A DNA stretch of 64,000 bases from JABMMZ01 sp040386935 (GTDB lineage Bacteria; Bacteroidota; Bacteroidia; NS11-12g; UBA955). Numbering within the stretch: position 1 is the stretch's first letter; every line of letters begins with the position of its first letter. A program made the position numbers and the translations under genes. This document shows, in pieces, positions 1 through 7,859 of the stretch. The stretch is taken from the NCBI GenBank assembly GCA_040386935.1, contig JAZKEQ010000029.1, positions 23,757 through 87,756 on the forward strand, given 5' to 3'. The notes beneath the pieces are model-generated. The model saw only the letters and a list, made by a program, of their open reading frames with translations, did no database searches and was not told the origin of the DNA.

Positions 1-33
1 AGTAAAACAATACGGCAAGAATTTCAACTGTTG

Positions 34-429
34 CTAATTCAAATAGCTCTTCATTGGGTCCCAATAAAACTCATTCCAACCCGCTTTCAATGCTTCTGCT
101 TTGTGTTCAGGAATATCTGTTTGTGTAAAATGCAACTTAGTGGTAGTGCCATCAGCAATAAATTCAAATGTGCAAATGCTGTAATGGTCATCAGGCCAAC
201 CTTCTTCTGCAAAATGCCAGGCCTGTACGATTTTTTTGCCTTCTATTAGTTCGATGTTATAGCCATGACAGTAGCCGTCAAATACTTTGAAGGTGCCATT
301 TATTTCTTGACTCATCTCAACTTCAGAACCGGAAAATTCGCCATGTTTTTCAGCATTCATAATCAGGTCGTAAACCTCAGCAGGTGTTGTGTTAAAGAAT
401 ACGGTTTGTTCGATGGTTGACACTTTCAT
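34..429 (-). CDS. START/SRPBCC-domain protein (AHSA1-like)
   Basis: A 131-residue cytosolic protein with no signal peptide. The N-terminus (EQTVFFNTTPAEVYDLIMN) and the C-terminal half with alternating strands (THPL-type 'TKLHFTQTDIPEHKAEALKAG' region followed by the closing helix with GWNEFYWDP) match the AHSA1 branch of the START/Bet v1 superfamily. These fold into a hydrophobic pocket that binds a lipid-like ligand or acts as an Hsp90 co-chaperone. The ligand cannot be read from the sequence. It starts 12 bases downstream of the preceding secreted protein gene on the same strand, and I see no -7 element of its own, so it is probably co-transcribed with that gene. The family call is firm; the role is unknown. 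Confidence 0.8.
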   Translation of the reverse strand: MKVSTIEQTVFFNTTPAEVYDLIMNAEKHGEFSGSEVEMSQEINGTFKVFDGYCHGYNIELIEGKKIVQAWHFAEEGWPDDHYSICTFEFIADGTTTKLHFTQTDIPEHKAEALKAGWNEFYWDPMKSYLN

Positions 430-441
430 AATGTTGAGTGT

Positions 442-1365
442 TTATTTTAAATAATAACGTTCTATCAATTCCTTTTCTGCTGTAAAATGTTCAATACTAA
501 TCAGGCAGTGTTTGGTATCGTGTTGAAATACATAAACTGAATGATCCTTGCTATCGGTAATGGATGCAAAAGTGGTATTGTATTCATTGGCTGTATCGGT
601 GTAGGTAATGTCGTTGTAATAAACTGTAGTACCTTTTCTGTAATAATAATAGCGTGTCAAACGATTGTGAGAATTGTACTCATAATTTTTTTGAAGCTCA
701 GGCGGTATTTCACCAGCGAAAGTATAGGTATTGTTTTTGAGTGGAATGCCTGGGTATAAAAGTTTTGGCGCAGGTAGTTCATGTAAATCAGGGCAGGTAG
801 GTGAGTTGCTCCAGAAATAAGTAGTATCTGTTCTTTTAGTTGTTGCACTGTAGTGGAATAAAGGTATCCAATGGCGCTTCATACTCCACATCATCTCGTT
901 GTGATTGAAGTCGCTCACAAAATGATAGCTGTAGTTTGTTCTGGTATCCCATAACAAGGATTTATTGCGCAAACTGTTGAGATGGTCCCTGATAACAGCA
1001 AATTCATAAAATCTGGTTTGAGCTGAATCAGCTGCTTTTAATCCATCTATTAATTCAATACTGTCGCCTATTGTTTGATAATGCCCTGCGATAATTCTGA
1101 AAGTTTTTTTAAAGCGTTTATACCCTTTTCCGGGTGTGTAAATTTCTATTTTTTCTTTCTTTGTAAGCGTAAAGGTTTTGTCTTTATTCAAAGTCAATTC
1201 CATCAGCGTATCCAGTCGTCTGTAAGCGCTGTCTGTGTTGTCGTAATACCCTTCAGGGTAATGCGTCCATGCGGCATAGTATTTTGCATCAATGCCTTGG
1301 GCATTATTCTTAAAAGCGATTAAGCCAAGGAATGCGATACAAAAAAATAACTTTTTAAGGTACAT
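442..1365 (-). CDS. secreted protein of unknown function
   Basis: This 307-residue protein begins with a clear signal peptide (MYLKKLFFCIAFLGLIAFKN, cleavage near AQG). The rest is rich in Tyr, Thr, Asp and Asn, with no motif I recognise. The open frame extends upstream to 1404, but I chose ATG 1365 for two reasons. The signal peptide begins there, and a near-perfect promoter (TTTG at 1402-1405, 20 bases, TACATTTG at 1374-1381) occupies the upstream extension. The -7 box ends only 8 bases before the ATG. It lies between an SdpI-like gene and an SRPBCC gene on the same strand. It may act in the periplasm or at the surface; no enzyme family is assigned. Confidence 0.75.
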   Translation of the reverse strand: MYLKKLFFCIAFLGLIAFKNNAQGIDAKYYAAWTHYPEGYYDNTDSAYRRLDTLMELTLNKDKTFTLTKKEKIEIYTPGKGYKRFKKTFRIIAGHYQTIGDSIELIDGLKAADSAQTRFYEFAVIRDHLNSLRNKSLLWDTRTNYSYHFVSDFNHNEMMWSMKRHWIPLFHYSATTKRTDTTYFWSNSPTCPDLHELPAPKLLYPGIPLKNNTYTFAGEIPPELQKNYEYNSHNRLTRYYYYRKGTTVYYNDITYTDTANEYNTTFASITDSKDHSVYVFQHDTKHCLISIEHFTAEKELIERYYLK

Positions 1366-1373
1366 TGTTTTTT

Positions 1374-1405
1374 CAAATGTATAGGCAGGGGAGGATAAAA
1401 CCAAA
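1374..1405 (-). promoter_or_regulatory. promoter of the secreted protein gene at 442-1365
   Basis: On the minus strand, TTTG (1405-1402) is followed after 20 bases by TACATTTG (1381-1374). This fits the Bacteroidota -33/-7 consensus exactly. The -7 box ends 8 bases before the ATG at 1365. Confidence 0.65.
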
Positions 1406-1435
1406 TGGTGCCCTGTAAAAGGGAATTTTAGACAA

Positions 1436-1747
1436 TCAATTGCGTCTTAAACGGATCTCCACGTAGGCAAACAAGCTGATTAACCCGATACCCAAAATAG
1501 ACATGTACAATGGAATGAATTTGGGAATCACAATCAATAAGTTGAGCATAGAAACAGTGAGTAAAATAAGCGAAAGAATCAATAATAAACGGGCTGCCAG
1601 TGTATTGGCCAGGTTCCATTTTTCAGGGCTCTTCTGAGATTCATAAGTTCTGTAGCCGTAAAAGGCATTTCTTTTTTGTGGTTTAAATTTCAGATACAAG
1701 GCACTGACAACAGACAGGATAATTGAGGCGATTAAATACTGGTTCAT
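1436..1747 (-). CDS. SdpI/YhfL-family membrane protein
   Basis: A 103-residue integral membrane protein with three hydrophobic segments (about residues 3-18, 51-72 and 75-93). The central motif 'NAFYGYRTYESQKSPEKWNLAN' (residues about 27-48) is the signature of the SdpI family: a G-Y-R-T pair followed by Ser-x-x-x-x-x-W-x-x-A-N. In Bacillus, SdpI gives immunity to the SDP toxin and signals to SdpR. Most single-copy homologues elsewhere have no known role, and no toxin or repressor gene is adjacent here. Transcription comes from a strong promoter shared back-to-back with mfd. Confidence 0.8.
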   Translation of the reverse strand: MNQYLIASIILSVVSALYLKFKPQKRNAFYGYRTYESQKSPEKWNLANTLAARLLLILSLILLTVSMLNLLIVIPKFIPLYMSILGIGLISLFAYVEIRLRRN

Positions 1748-1766
1748 GTTACTTGAATTGTTCTAT

Positions 1767-1799
1767 CAAAGGTAAATGTTTTTGATAAAAAACAGCAAA
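1767..1799 (-). promoter_or_regulatory. promoter of the SdpI-like gene
   Basis: On the minus strand, TTTG (1799-1796), 21 bases, then TACCTTTG (1774-1767). The box ends 19 bases before the ATG at 1747. It diverges from the mfd promoter. Confidence 0.7.
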
Positions 1800-1809
1800 T
1801 TTTTACAAC

Positions 1810-1840
1810 TTTGAGTCCCCGAACTTATTGCCTATCTTCG
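1810..1840 (+). promoter_or_regulatory. promoter of mfd
   Basis: TTTG (1810-1813), 19 bases, TATCTTCG (1833-1840). This is a one-base variant of TAnnTTTG. It lies 31 bases upstream of the TTG start at 1872, which supports that start. Confidence 0.5.
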
Positions 1841-1871
1841 CACCACTTTTATTTAAAAAGTAAAGCGGCAG

Positions 1872-4800
1872 TTGAAAGTAAGGGAACTAGTAGAGGCTTT
1901 TGGTCGACACAATCAAATACAGGAATTTCTCACTCACCATAGAAATTCACAGACCTTTATTGCCCGTTTTGATGGTTTGCTCGGTTCATCTTTCGCAGTT
2001 GCCATCGCATCCATTTACGCACAGGCTCAACGAAATATTTTAATTCTTGTACCCGAAACCGAAGAGGCAGAATTTTTGCGCAGCGATTTACAACACTTGA
2101 TTTCGGATAATGAAGTATTGCTGTTGCCTGATAGTTTCAAGCGCGTATTCGAGTTCGAGGAGGTGAGCAATGATCAGATTCAGAGTCGTGCGGAAGTGAT
2201 ATCGCGCCTGCAACACGCCAATCACCCTTACATTGTTATTGCCACACCTGAAAGTATTTCAGAAAAAGTAATCAGCAACGAAAGGCTTGAACAAAATTCA
2301 TTCGACATCAACTCAGGTGCTGAACTGGATATCAATTTTCTCTCCGATTTTTTAGATGAAAATGAATTTGAACGCGAAGACTTTGTGTACGAACCCGGTC
2401 AGTACGCCATACGCGGAGGTATCATCGATATTTTTAGTTTTGCAAACGAACAACCTTATCGCATAGAATTGGATGGCGATACGGTAGAAACCATTCGCAC
2501 ATTCGACATTGAAACACAATTGTCGATTGCTAAAATTGCTTTTCTTACCATTGTTCCTAATATTCAGAGTGCTGGCATAGCCGGAGAAAAAATATCCTTC
2601 TTTCGCTACATTCCGCAAGACAGCATCATTGTTCTGAAACATTTCAACGATCAGTTTCATTACCTGAATAAACAATGGGAACACCTGCTGGCCAACGATC
2701 AACACCCCGAGCGCATGTTGCTCACCCCGGGTGAAATAAAAGCCAATATTGAGAAATATCACACTGTTATTGAAAGTGGAGCCATGACCGCTTTTAAAGC
2801 GAATCATACGTTTAAATTCAACATTGAACCACAACCCCTGTTTCAAAAAAATGTAGAGATGTTGCTCAATCATTTGCAGGCCAATGAACTGAACAATATC
2901 ATGAATTTGGTGTTCAGCGACACGGGTAAGCAGATAGAGCGTTTAATCGCCATTATTCAAGACAGGCAAAAGCAAATTAACGTAGTGCCCATCTATCACG
3001 GATTAGCAGAGGGTTTCCTCGACCGAGATTTAAAAATGGCCTGCTATACCGAGCACCAATTATTTGAGCGTTATTACCGCTACAAGGTGCACAAGAAAGG
3101 CTATAACAAAAGCACTGCCTTAACCTTAAAAGAGTTGAGTGAATTGCGTCCCGGTGATTACGTCACCCACATCGACCATGGTGTCGGTAAGTTTATGGGG
3201 CTGCAGCGCATGAACATGAATGGCGTAGTGCAAGAGGCTGTAAAAATCAGTTACCGCGATGGCGACTTGTTGTTTGTGAATGTTAACTCATTGCACAAAA
3301 TTTCGAAGTTTAGTGGTAAAGAAGGCAACGAACCTTCATTGCATAAATTGGGCAGTGGTGTATGGGAAAAACAAAAAGCCACTACCAAGAAAAAGGTAAA
3401 GGACATAGCCCGCGAACTGATTACGCTGTATGCTAAACGCAAAGCACAGCCCGGTTTTGCTTTTAGTCCTGATACCTATTTGCAAATAGAACTCGAAGCA
3501 TCTTTCTTATACGAAGACACACCCGACCAGGCTAAAACCACTGAAGAAATAAAGCGAGACATGGAGAGTGAAAAACCCATGGACCGCCTGTTATGTGGCG
3601 ATGTTGGATTCGGTAAAACAGAAGTGGCCATACGCACTGCTTTCAAAGCTGTAAACGACAGTAAACAAGTGGCTGTATTAGTACCCACCACCATCTTAGC
3701 GCATCAGCATTACAGAACGTTTAAAGAGCGTCTCAGCGCCTTTCCTGTTACTGTAGATTATATCAATCGTTTTAAGTCGGCAGCCGATATTAAAAAGACC
3801 TTAAAAAATGTAGCCGATGGCAAAGTAGATATTTTGATTGGTACACACAGATTGGTAGGCAAAGATGTTAAGTTCAATAATCTCGGCCTACTCATCATCG
3901 ATGAAGAACAAAAGTTTGGCGTATCGGTAAAAGATAAGTTGAAAGAGTTGCGCGTGAATCTGGATACACTCACATTAACCGCCACACCTATTCCGCGTAC
4001 CTTGCATTTCTCATTAATGGGTGCACGCGACTTATCAGTCATTAATACACCACCACCAAATCGTTTCCCGATTAAAACGGAGCTGCATACTTTCAATAAA
4101 GAGATCATTAAAAAAGCGATAGAGTATGAAGTAGAAAGAGGCGGACAAGTGTACTTTGTGCATCACCGTGTCAAAGATTTATACGAACACCAACGCATGA
4201 TAGAACAGATGCTGCCCGGCATTCGCGTTACACTTGCACATGGGCAAATGGAAGGGCATGAGTTGGAAGATGTAATGGTGCGCTTTGTAGAAGGCGATGC
4301 CGATGTATTGCTGGCTACTACCATTATCGAAGCAGGATTAGATATTCCCAATTGCAATACCATTATCATTAACAATGCCCACATGTTTGGGCTCAGTGAT
4401 TTGCACCAAATGCGGGGCAGGGTAGGGCGTAGCAATCGCAAAGCATTTTGTTATCTGCTATCACCACCGCTCAATTCACTCACCAGCGATGCAAAGAAAC
4501 GACTGAGCACCATAGAAGAATACAGCGATCTTGGTGGAGGATTTAATGTGGCCATGCGCGACCTCGATATACGCGGTGCAGGTAATTTGTTAGGAGGTGA
4601 GCAAAGCGGATTTATATCTGAAATTGGGTTTGACATGTACCACAAAATTTTGGACGAAGCCATACGTGAATTAAAGCACGATGAGTTCAATGATTTGTTT
4701 GCCGACCAGGAAGAGAACATCAGCAGCCGCGACTGCCAGGTAGATACCGACCTCGATATGCTGATACCCGAAAGCTATGTGCGCAATATGCCCGAGCGTT

Positions 4801-5183
4801 TGGCATTGTATAACGAATTGAGCAAAGTCGACAACGAAGAGCAACTGAATCAGTTTGTAGAAATGCTGCTCGACCGTTTCGGTAAATTTCCTGCAGAAGT
4901 AAGCACACTATTGGCCTCCATGCGACTGAAATGGCTGGGTAAATCTTTAGGCTTCGAAAAAATAAGTTTAGAGAAAAATACATTGAAATTGTATTTCCCT
5001 AATAATGAGAAAGCAGCCATATTCGACAGTGCCAGTTTTATGAAAGTGTTGCAATATGTGGCAGTGAATGCACAAAAATTTGAGATGAAACAAACCGCCA
5101 AATCTTTAATTCTGATTGTAAAATCAGTTGGCAATATCAATCAGGCAACGCTGGTGTTGGAAGAGTTGAAAGGAGTCTATTAG
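1872..5183 (+). CDS. mfd: transcription-repair coupling factor Mfd
   Basis: A 1103-residue ATP-dependent translocase that removes stalled RNA polymerase from lesions and recruits UvrA. Domain order is typical. The N-terminal third is UvrB-like; a CarD-like RNA polymerase interaction domain begins near residue 424 (LRPGDYVTHIDHGVGKFMGL). A RecG-type motor follows with Walker A GDVGFGKTEVA near residue 576, the DEEQ box near 675 and TATPIPRTL after it. The C-terminal D7 domain starts after residue about 950. Length is close to the family norm. The first codon is TTG; no ATG lies nearby, and the upstream promoter fits. It is transcribed alone and followed by a 525-base repeat-bearing gap. Confidence 0.97.
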   Translation: MKVRELVEAFGRHNQIQEFLTHHRNSQTFIARFDGLLGSSFAVAIASIYAQAQRNILILVPETEEAEFLRSDLQHLISDNEVLLLPDSFKRVFEFEEVSNDQIQSRAEVISRLQHANHPYIVIATPESISEKVISNERLEQNSFDINSGAELDINFLSDFLDENEFEREDFVYEPGQYAIRGGIIDIFSFANEQPYRIELDGDTVETIRTFDIETQLSIAKIAFLTIVPNIQSAGIAGEKISFFRYIPQDSIIVLKHFNDQFHYLNKQWEHLLANDQHPERMLLTPGEIKANIEKYHTVIESGAMTAFKANHTFKFNIEPQPLFQKNVEMLLNHLQANELNNIMNLVFSDTGKQIERLIAIIQDRQKQINVVPIYHGLAEGFLDRDLKMACYTEHQLFERYYRYKVHKKGYNKSTALTLKELSELRPGDYVTHIDHGVGKFMGLQRMNMNGVVQEAVKISYRDGDLLFVNVNSLHKISKFSGKEGNEPSLHKLGSGVWEKQKATTKKKVKDIARELITLYAKRKAQPGFAFSPDTYLQIELEASFLYEDTPDQAKTTEEIKRDMESEKPMDRLLCGDVGFGKTEVAIRTAFKAVNDSKQVAVLVPTTILAHQHYRTFKERLSAFPVTVDYINRFKSAADIKKTLKNVADGKVDILIGTHRLVGKDVKFNNLGLLIIDEEQKFGVSVKDKLKELRVNLDTLTLTATPIPRTLHFSLMGARDLSVINTPPPNRFPIKTELHTFNKEIIKKAIEYEVERGGQVYFVHHRVKDLYEHQRMIEQMLPGIRVTLAHGQMEGHELEDVMVRFVEGDADVLLATTIIEAGLDIPNCNTIIINNAHMFGLSDLHQMRGRVGRSNRKAFCYLLSPPLNSLTSDAKKRLSTIEEYSDLGGGFNVAMRDLDIRGAGNLLGGEQSGFISEIGFDMYHKILDEAIRELKHDEFNDLFADQEENISSRDCQVDTDLDMLIPESYVRNMPERLALYNELSKVDNEEQLNQFVEMLLDRFGKFPAEVSTLLASMRLKWLGKSLGFEKISLEKNTLKLYFPNNEKAAIFDSASFMKVLQYVAVNAQKFEMKQTAKSLILIVKSVGNINQATLVLEELKGVY

Positions 5184-5208
5184 GGATTTTTGATTTGACT
5201 TGATTTTT

Positions 5209-5295
5209 GATTTTAGATTTTTGTGGGAGATGACGCAGCCGATTACTTATAACTGTGGTTAAAATCTAAAATCCATAAATCCTAAAATCTAAAAT
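5209..5295. repeat. AT-rich inverted and direct repeats downstream of mfd
   Basis: GATTTTAGATTTT (5209-5221) is perfectly complementary to AAAATCTAAAATC (5261-5273), a 13-bp stem with a 39-base loop. The right arm is repeated directly at 5284-5295 (AAAATCTAAAAT). T-rich tracts 5184-5221 precede it. It could act as a loose terminator of mfd or be an intergenic repeat family. Confidence 0.5.
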
Positions 5296-5303
5296 TGTCT
5301 TCA

Positions 5304-5368
5304 GCCCCGGAGGGGGCGACATGTCATAGAACAAAATAACACGTAACGCAACAGAGCCCCAGAGGGGT
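5304..5368. repeat. two short GC-rich palindromic repeats
   Basis: GCCCCGGAGGGGGC (5304-5317, 5-bp perfect stem) and GCCCCAGAGGGGT (5356-5368) are two diverged copies of one palindromic unit in otherwise AT-rich DNA. The first is followed by GACATG, the second by GATAT. They resemble small interspersed repeats seen between genes in many Bacteroidota genomes. Genome-wide copy number cannot be judged here. The rest of the gap 5184-5708 holds only these repeats, a -7 element and a small reading frame. Confidence 0.55.
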
Positions 5369-5605
5369 GATATATTATTTTTCTCCATTTGCATTACTGA
5401 ATTCTATCCCTGAACCAAATCTCACAAATAGTATCACGAAATGCAATTTATATAAAGGGGAAATTTAAAAGTTGCAGTTTTGTTTGAGTCTGACATATGA
5501 ACAACTCTTACACCTGCAAATTTTTCCTATCCCTCTGATATTCAAATTATATCACAGTAATTGTTTTGATTACATTGTGAAACATTCAAATTTTTATTTT
5601 TTTGT

Positions 5606-5613
5606 TATCTTTG
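5606..5613 (+). promoter_or_regulatory. -7 element upstream of the secreted protein gene
   Basis: TATCTTTG matches TAnnTTTG. No -33 TTTG is seen at the usual 19-21 bases upstream. The leader to the ATG at 5709 would be about 90 bases and would include a 28-codon reading frame (5630-5716). Confidence 0.45.
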
Positions 5614-5629
5614 TTTACTCATCACAACT

Positions 5630-5716
5630 ATGAACATCGATAATATTATTACGGTATTGCCTTGTATTAATTGTGATAATTTTAAAAAGTATACTTTAAA
5701 AAATAACAATGAATAA
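5630..5716 (+). other. possible 28-codon leader reading frame
   Basis: An ATG 16 bases after the -7 element opens a 28-residue frame (MNIDNIITVLPCINCDN, then FKKYTLKNNNE). Its last codons overlap the ATG of the next gene at 5709 in another frame. The geometry would allow translational coupling or leader-peptide control. No database support is available, and it may be chance. Confidence 0.2.
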
Positions 5717-6962
5717 AAGATTATTAACCCTATTCACCTTCTGTTTTTTATTAATCACCTGCGTTTGTGCACAAGTGCCACAAGGTATGAAGTATCAAGC
5801 CGTAGCACGCAATAAATCAGGTGCTGTATTGCAACATCATAAAGTAGGATTGCGTTTTACCATTCGCGATGGGAGTATCAATGGATCTATCGTTTATAGC
5901 GAAGCACAAACCGACTCAACGAATGAATTTGGATTGTTTACCGTAGTTATAGGAAATGGTACGCCACAAGTTGGCAATTTCAATACAATCGCCTGGGGCA
6001 GCGGTTCAAAATTTTTGCAAATAGAATTAGATACCAACGGAGGAACGAATTACACCAATTTAGGGGGCTCACAATTAATGAGTGTGCCCTATGCGCTATC
6101 TGCAGAAAAGGTAACCAACCCTCAGTATCAAACCCTTAAAATAAGCAATGATACCCTCTTTCTTACCAACGGTGGATTTGTAAAATTGCCCTCAGCAGCA
6201 TTGTTGGGTGGAGTTTCCATGCCAAAGCTTACCACTGCTGCGGCTACACAGGTTACCAGCAATACGGCCATTGTTAAAGCCGCACTTTCAACACCAAGCA
6301 GTAACATCGTAGAATGGGGTATTTGTTACGATACCAAACCCAATCCTACCGTTAGCGACCTAAAGTTTGCGTGTACTGCCGGTAATGCTTTTACTTTGCA
6401 TTTAAGTGGCGACAGTGCTTACCTGAAGTCGGGGACGGTGTATTATGCCAGAGCTTATGCCATTACTGAAAATAATATACATGCCTATGGCAACGAAATT
6501 AATTTTAAAACACTTACTGTTGGGCAAACAGGCACTGCAGGTGGCCGGGTTATTTTCGACAAAGGGTTTTACTCCAATGGCTGGCGTTATATTGAAAGTG
6601 ATACCAATATGATTCCCGACCATTGGGGGTGCTGGAATACTTTGGTTGGCAAAACCAGTGATTCACTAGGAGCTGGCAAAGGCAATACCGATTCTATCTT
6701 AACAGTATGTCCCTATGCCAATGCCGCTTTGGGGTGTAGCAATTTTGTGTCGGGTTCAAAAAGCGATTGGTTTTTACCTTCCAAAGAAGAGGCCATGGCT
6801 TACATCAATTGGGGGGTATATTCACCCGGCAATATTTTGTGGACCTCATCAGAAATAAGCAGCACACAAGTTTGGGTTTATGATATTAGCACAGGTAAGT
6901 TAATACCCTACAACAAATCAAGCAGCGTGTTTTCATATTATACACCTATAAGGCGTTATTAG
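5709..6962 (+). CDS. secreted multidomain protein with Fn3-like and C-terminal DUF1566/Lcl-like domain
   Basis: A 417-residue exoprotein with a signal peptide (MNKRLLTLFTFCFLLITCVC, cleavage near AQ). Residues about 22-135 form the module that starts QVPQGMKYQAVARN and ends PYALSAEKV, very common at the N-terminus of Bacteroidota surface proteins. Residues about 175-260 resemble a fibronectin-III-like repeat (TAIVKAALSTPSSNIVEWG). The C-terminal part carries DWFLPSKEEAM and ILWTSSE, as in DUF1566 or Fibrobacter paralogous domains. There is no CHU_C tail, so how it stays at the surface is unclear. Its ligand is unknown. Confidence 0.75.
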   Translation: MNKRLLTLFTFCFLLITCVCAQVPQGMKYQAVARNKSGAVLQHHKVGLRFTIRDGSINGSIVYSEAQTDSTNEFGLFTVVIGNGTPQVGNFNTIAWGSGSKFLQIELDTNGGTNYTNLGGSQLMSVPYALSAEKVTNPQYQTLKISNDTLFLTNGGFVKLPSAALLGGVSMPKLTTAAATQVTSNTAIVKAALSTPSSNIVEWGICYDTKPNPTVSDLKFACTAGNAFTLHLSGDSAYLKSGTVYYARAYAITENNIHAYGNEINFKTLTVGQTGTAGGRVIFDKGFYSNGWRYIESDTNMIPDHWGCWNTLVGKTSDSLGAGKGNTDSILTVCPYANAALGCSNFVSGSKSDWFLPSKEEAMAYINWGVYSPGNILWTSSEISSTQVWVYDISTGKLIPYNKSSSVFSYYTPIRRY

Positions 6963-7059
6963 TGAATATTGAATAATCTGATAGAATTGTTAGTGTTTGT
7001 TGTTGATCGATTCCGATAAATGATAGACGTGGATATCAATTTCTGACAAGAACTCTCAA

Positions 7060-7091
7060 TTTGTAAATCTCAAAATAAATACTTACCTTTG
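7060..7091 (+). promoter_or_regulatory. promoter of the higBA pair
   Basis: TTTG (7060-7063), 20 bases, TACCTTTG (7084-7091): a consensus promoter 24 bases upstream of higB. Such pairs are usually repressed by HigA at the promoter, but I see no convincing operator palindrome. Confidence 0.65.
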
Positions 7092-7115
7092 GCGTTAGTA
7101 ACGTGAAAAGATACT

Positions 7116-7397
7116 ATGATTGTTTCATTTGGCGACAAGGCGACACAAAAAATATGGGAAGGTGAATGGGTGAAAGGATTTTCAACGCATATTCAGGAAT
7201 TGGCAAGAAGGAAATTAAGAATGTTGAATAACTCTTATGATATCAATGATTTGATGATTCCACCTTCTAATCGCCTCGAAAGACTGAAGGGAAATTTGAA
7301 GGACTTTTATTCTATCAGAGTAAATGACCAGTGGCGCCTGGTTTTCAAATGGAATAACGGCAATGCTTTTGATGTTAAATTAATAGACTACCATTAA
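7116..7397 (+). CDS. higB: HigB-type toxin of a type II toxin-antitoxin system
   Basis: A 93-residue RelE/ParE-superfamily protein of the HigB branch. The family pattern is visible: an N-terminal strand with FGDKATQKIWEGE, a helix with ARRKLRMLN, then PPSNRLERLKGNLKDFYSIRVNDQWRLVFKW, where the R-L-x-x-L-x-G motif, the arginine of SIRVNDQWR and the final strand lie. Such toxins cut mRNA on the ribosome. The toxin-first order and the 11-base gap to an XRE antitoxin are typical of higBA. It has its own consensus promoter. Confidence 0.9.
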   Translation: MIVSFGDKATQKIWEGEWVKGFSTHIQELARRKLRMLNNSYDINDLMIPPSNRLERLKGNLKDFYSIRVNDQWRLVFKWNNGNAFDVKLIDYH

Positions 7398-7408
7398 TAA
7401 AAATAACC

Positions 7409-7708
7409 ATGAAAAAATTAAGAAACATTCACCCGGGTGAAATACTGATGGAAGAGTTTTTGATACCATTAGAACTAAGCGCATACCGCTTATCTAAGGA
7501 AATTGCAATCCCTCAAACACGCCTTTCTGAAATTATCAAAGGCAATAGAAGAATAACAGCTGATACAGCCCTCAGATTGTCTAAATTTTTCGGTAATTCA
7601 GCTAAGTTTTGGTTAGGCCTGCAGGATGATTACGACATTGAATTCGAAAAAAAACTCAAGCATAAGGAATTGATTACTATTAAGCAATACGAGAATAATG
7701 CAGCTTAA
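7409..7708 (+). CDS. higA: HigA-type antitoxin (XRE family)
   Basis: This 99-residue DNA-binding protein opens with HPGEILMEEFLIPLELSAYR, the hallmark of HigA/VapI antitoxins. A helix-turn-helix follows (LSKEIAIPQTRLSEIIKGNR) and the family's conserved end (TADTALRLSKFFGNSAKFWL). It should neutralise the upstream HigB and repress the shared promoter. It appears intact, as does the toxin, so the module is probably functional. Confidence 0.92.
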   Translation: MKKLRNIHPGEILMEEFLIPLELSAYRLSKEIAIPQTRLSEIIKGNRRITADTALRLSKFFGNSAKFWLGLQDDYDIEFEKKLKHKELITIKQYENNAA

Positions 7709-7799
7709 GAATTAATTGATTATAATAAAAGCAATATGTTGGACTTGTTTGCTTTTCAATAAAATAGTTCATCAACAATAAAACTACAACCCACTACCC

Positions 7800-7838
7800 A
7801 AAAAAAGAGCCATCCACCTCAAGTGAACAGCTCTTTCA
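7800..7838 (-). terminator. intrinsic terminator of the sortilin-like gene
   Basis: Read on the minus strand, AAAGAGC (7836-7830), a 19-base loop, GCTCTTT (7810-7804), then a T-run to 7800. It lies 21 bases beyond the stop codon at 7860. It may work weakly for higBA in the other direction. Confidence 0.6.
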
Positions 7839-7859
7839 ATAAAATATGATCTACAACAA

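Noticed and set aside
657..848. Small minus-strand frame within the unknown secreted protein
   Set aside because: It lies wholly inside the longer frame with a signal peptide and promoter, and shows no separate start signal.
34..1747. Bacteriocin immunity locus based on the SdpI-like gene
   Set aside because: No toxin, maturation or SdpR-like repressor gene is nearby; SdpI homologues are widespread without toxins.
2352..2873. 173-codon minus-strand reading frame inside mfd
   Set aside because: It is a shadow of the mfd coding strand: no domain, biased composition, and mfd is intact and well conserved across the region.
7116..7708. Prophage or genomic island around higBA
   Set aside because: No integrase, tRNA, direct-repeat ends or phage genes on either side; flanking genes look chromosomal.
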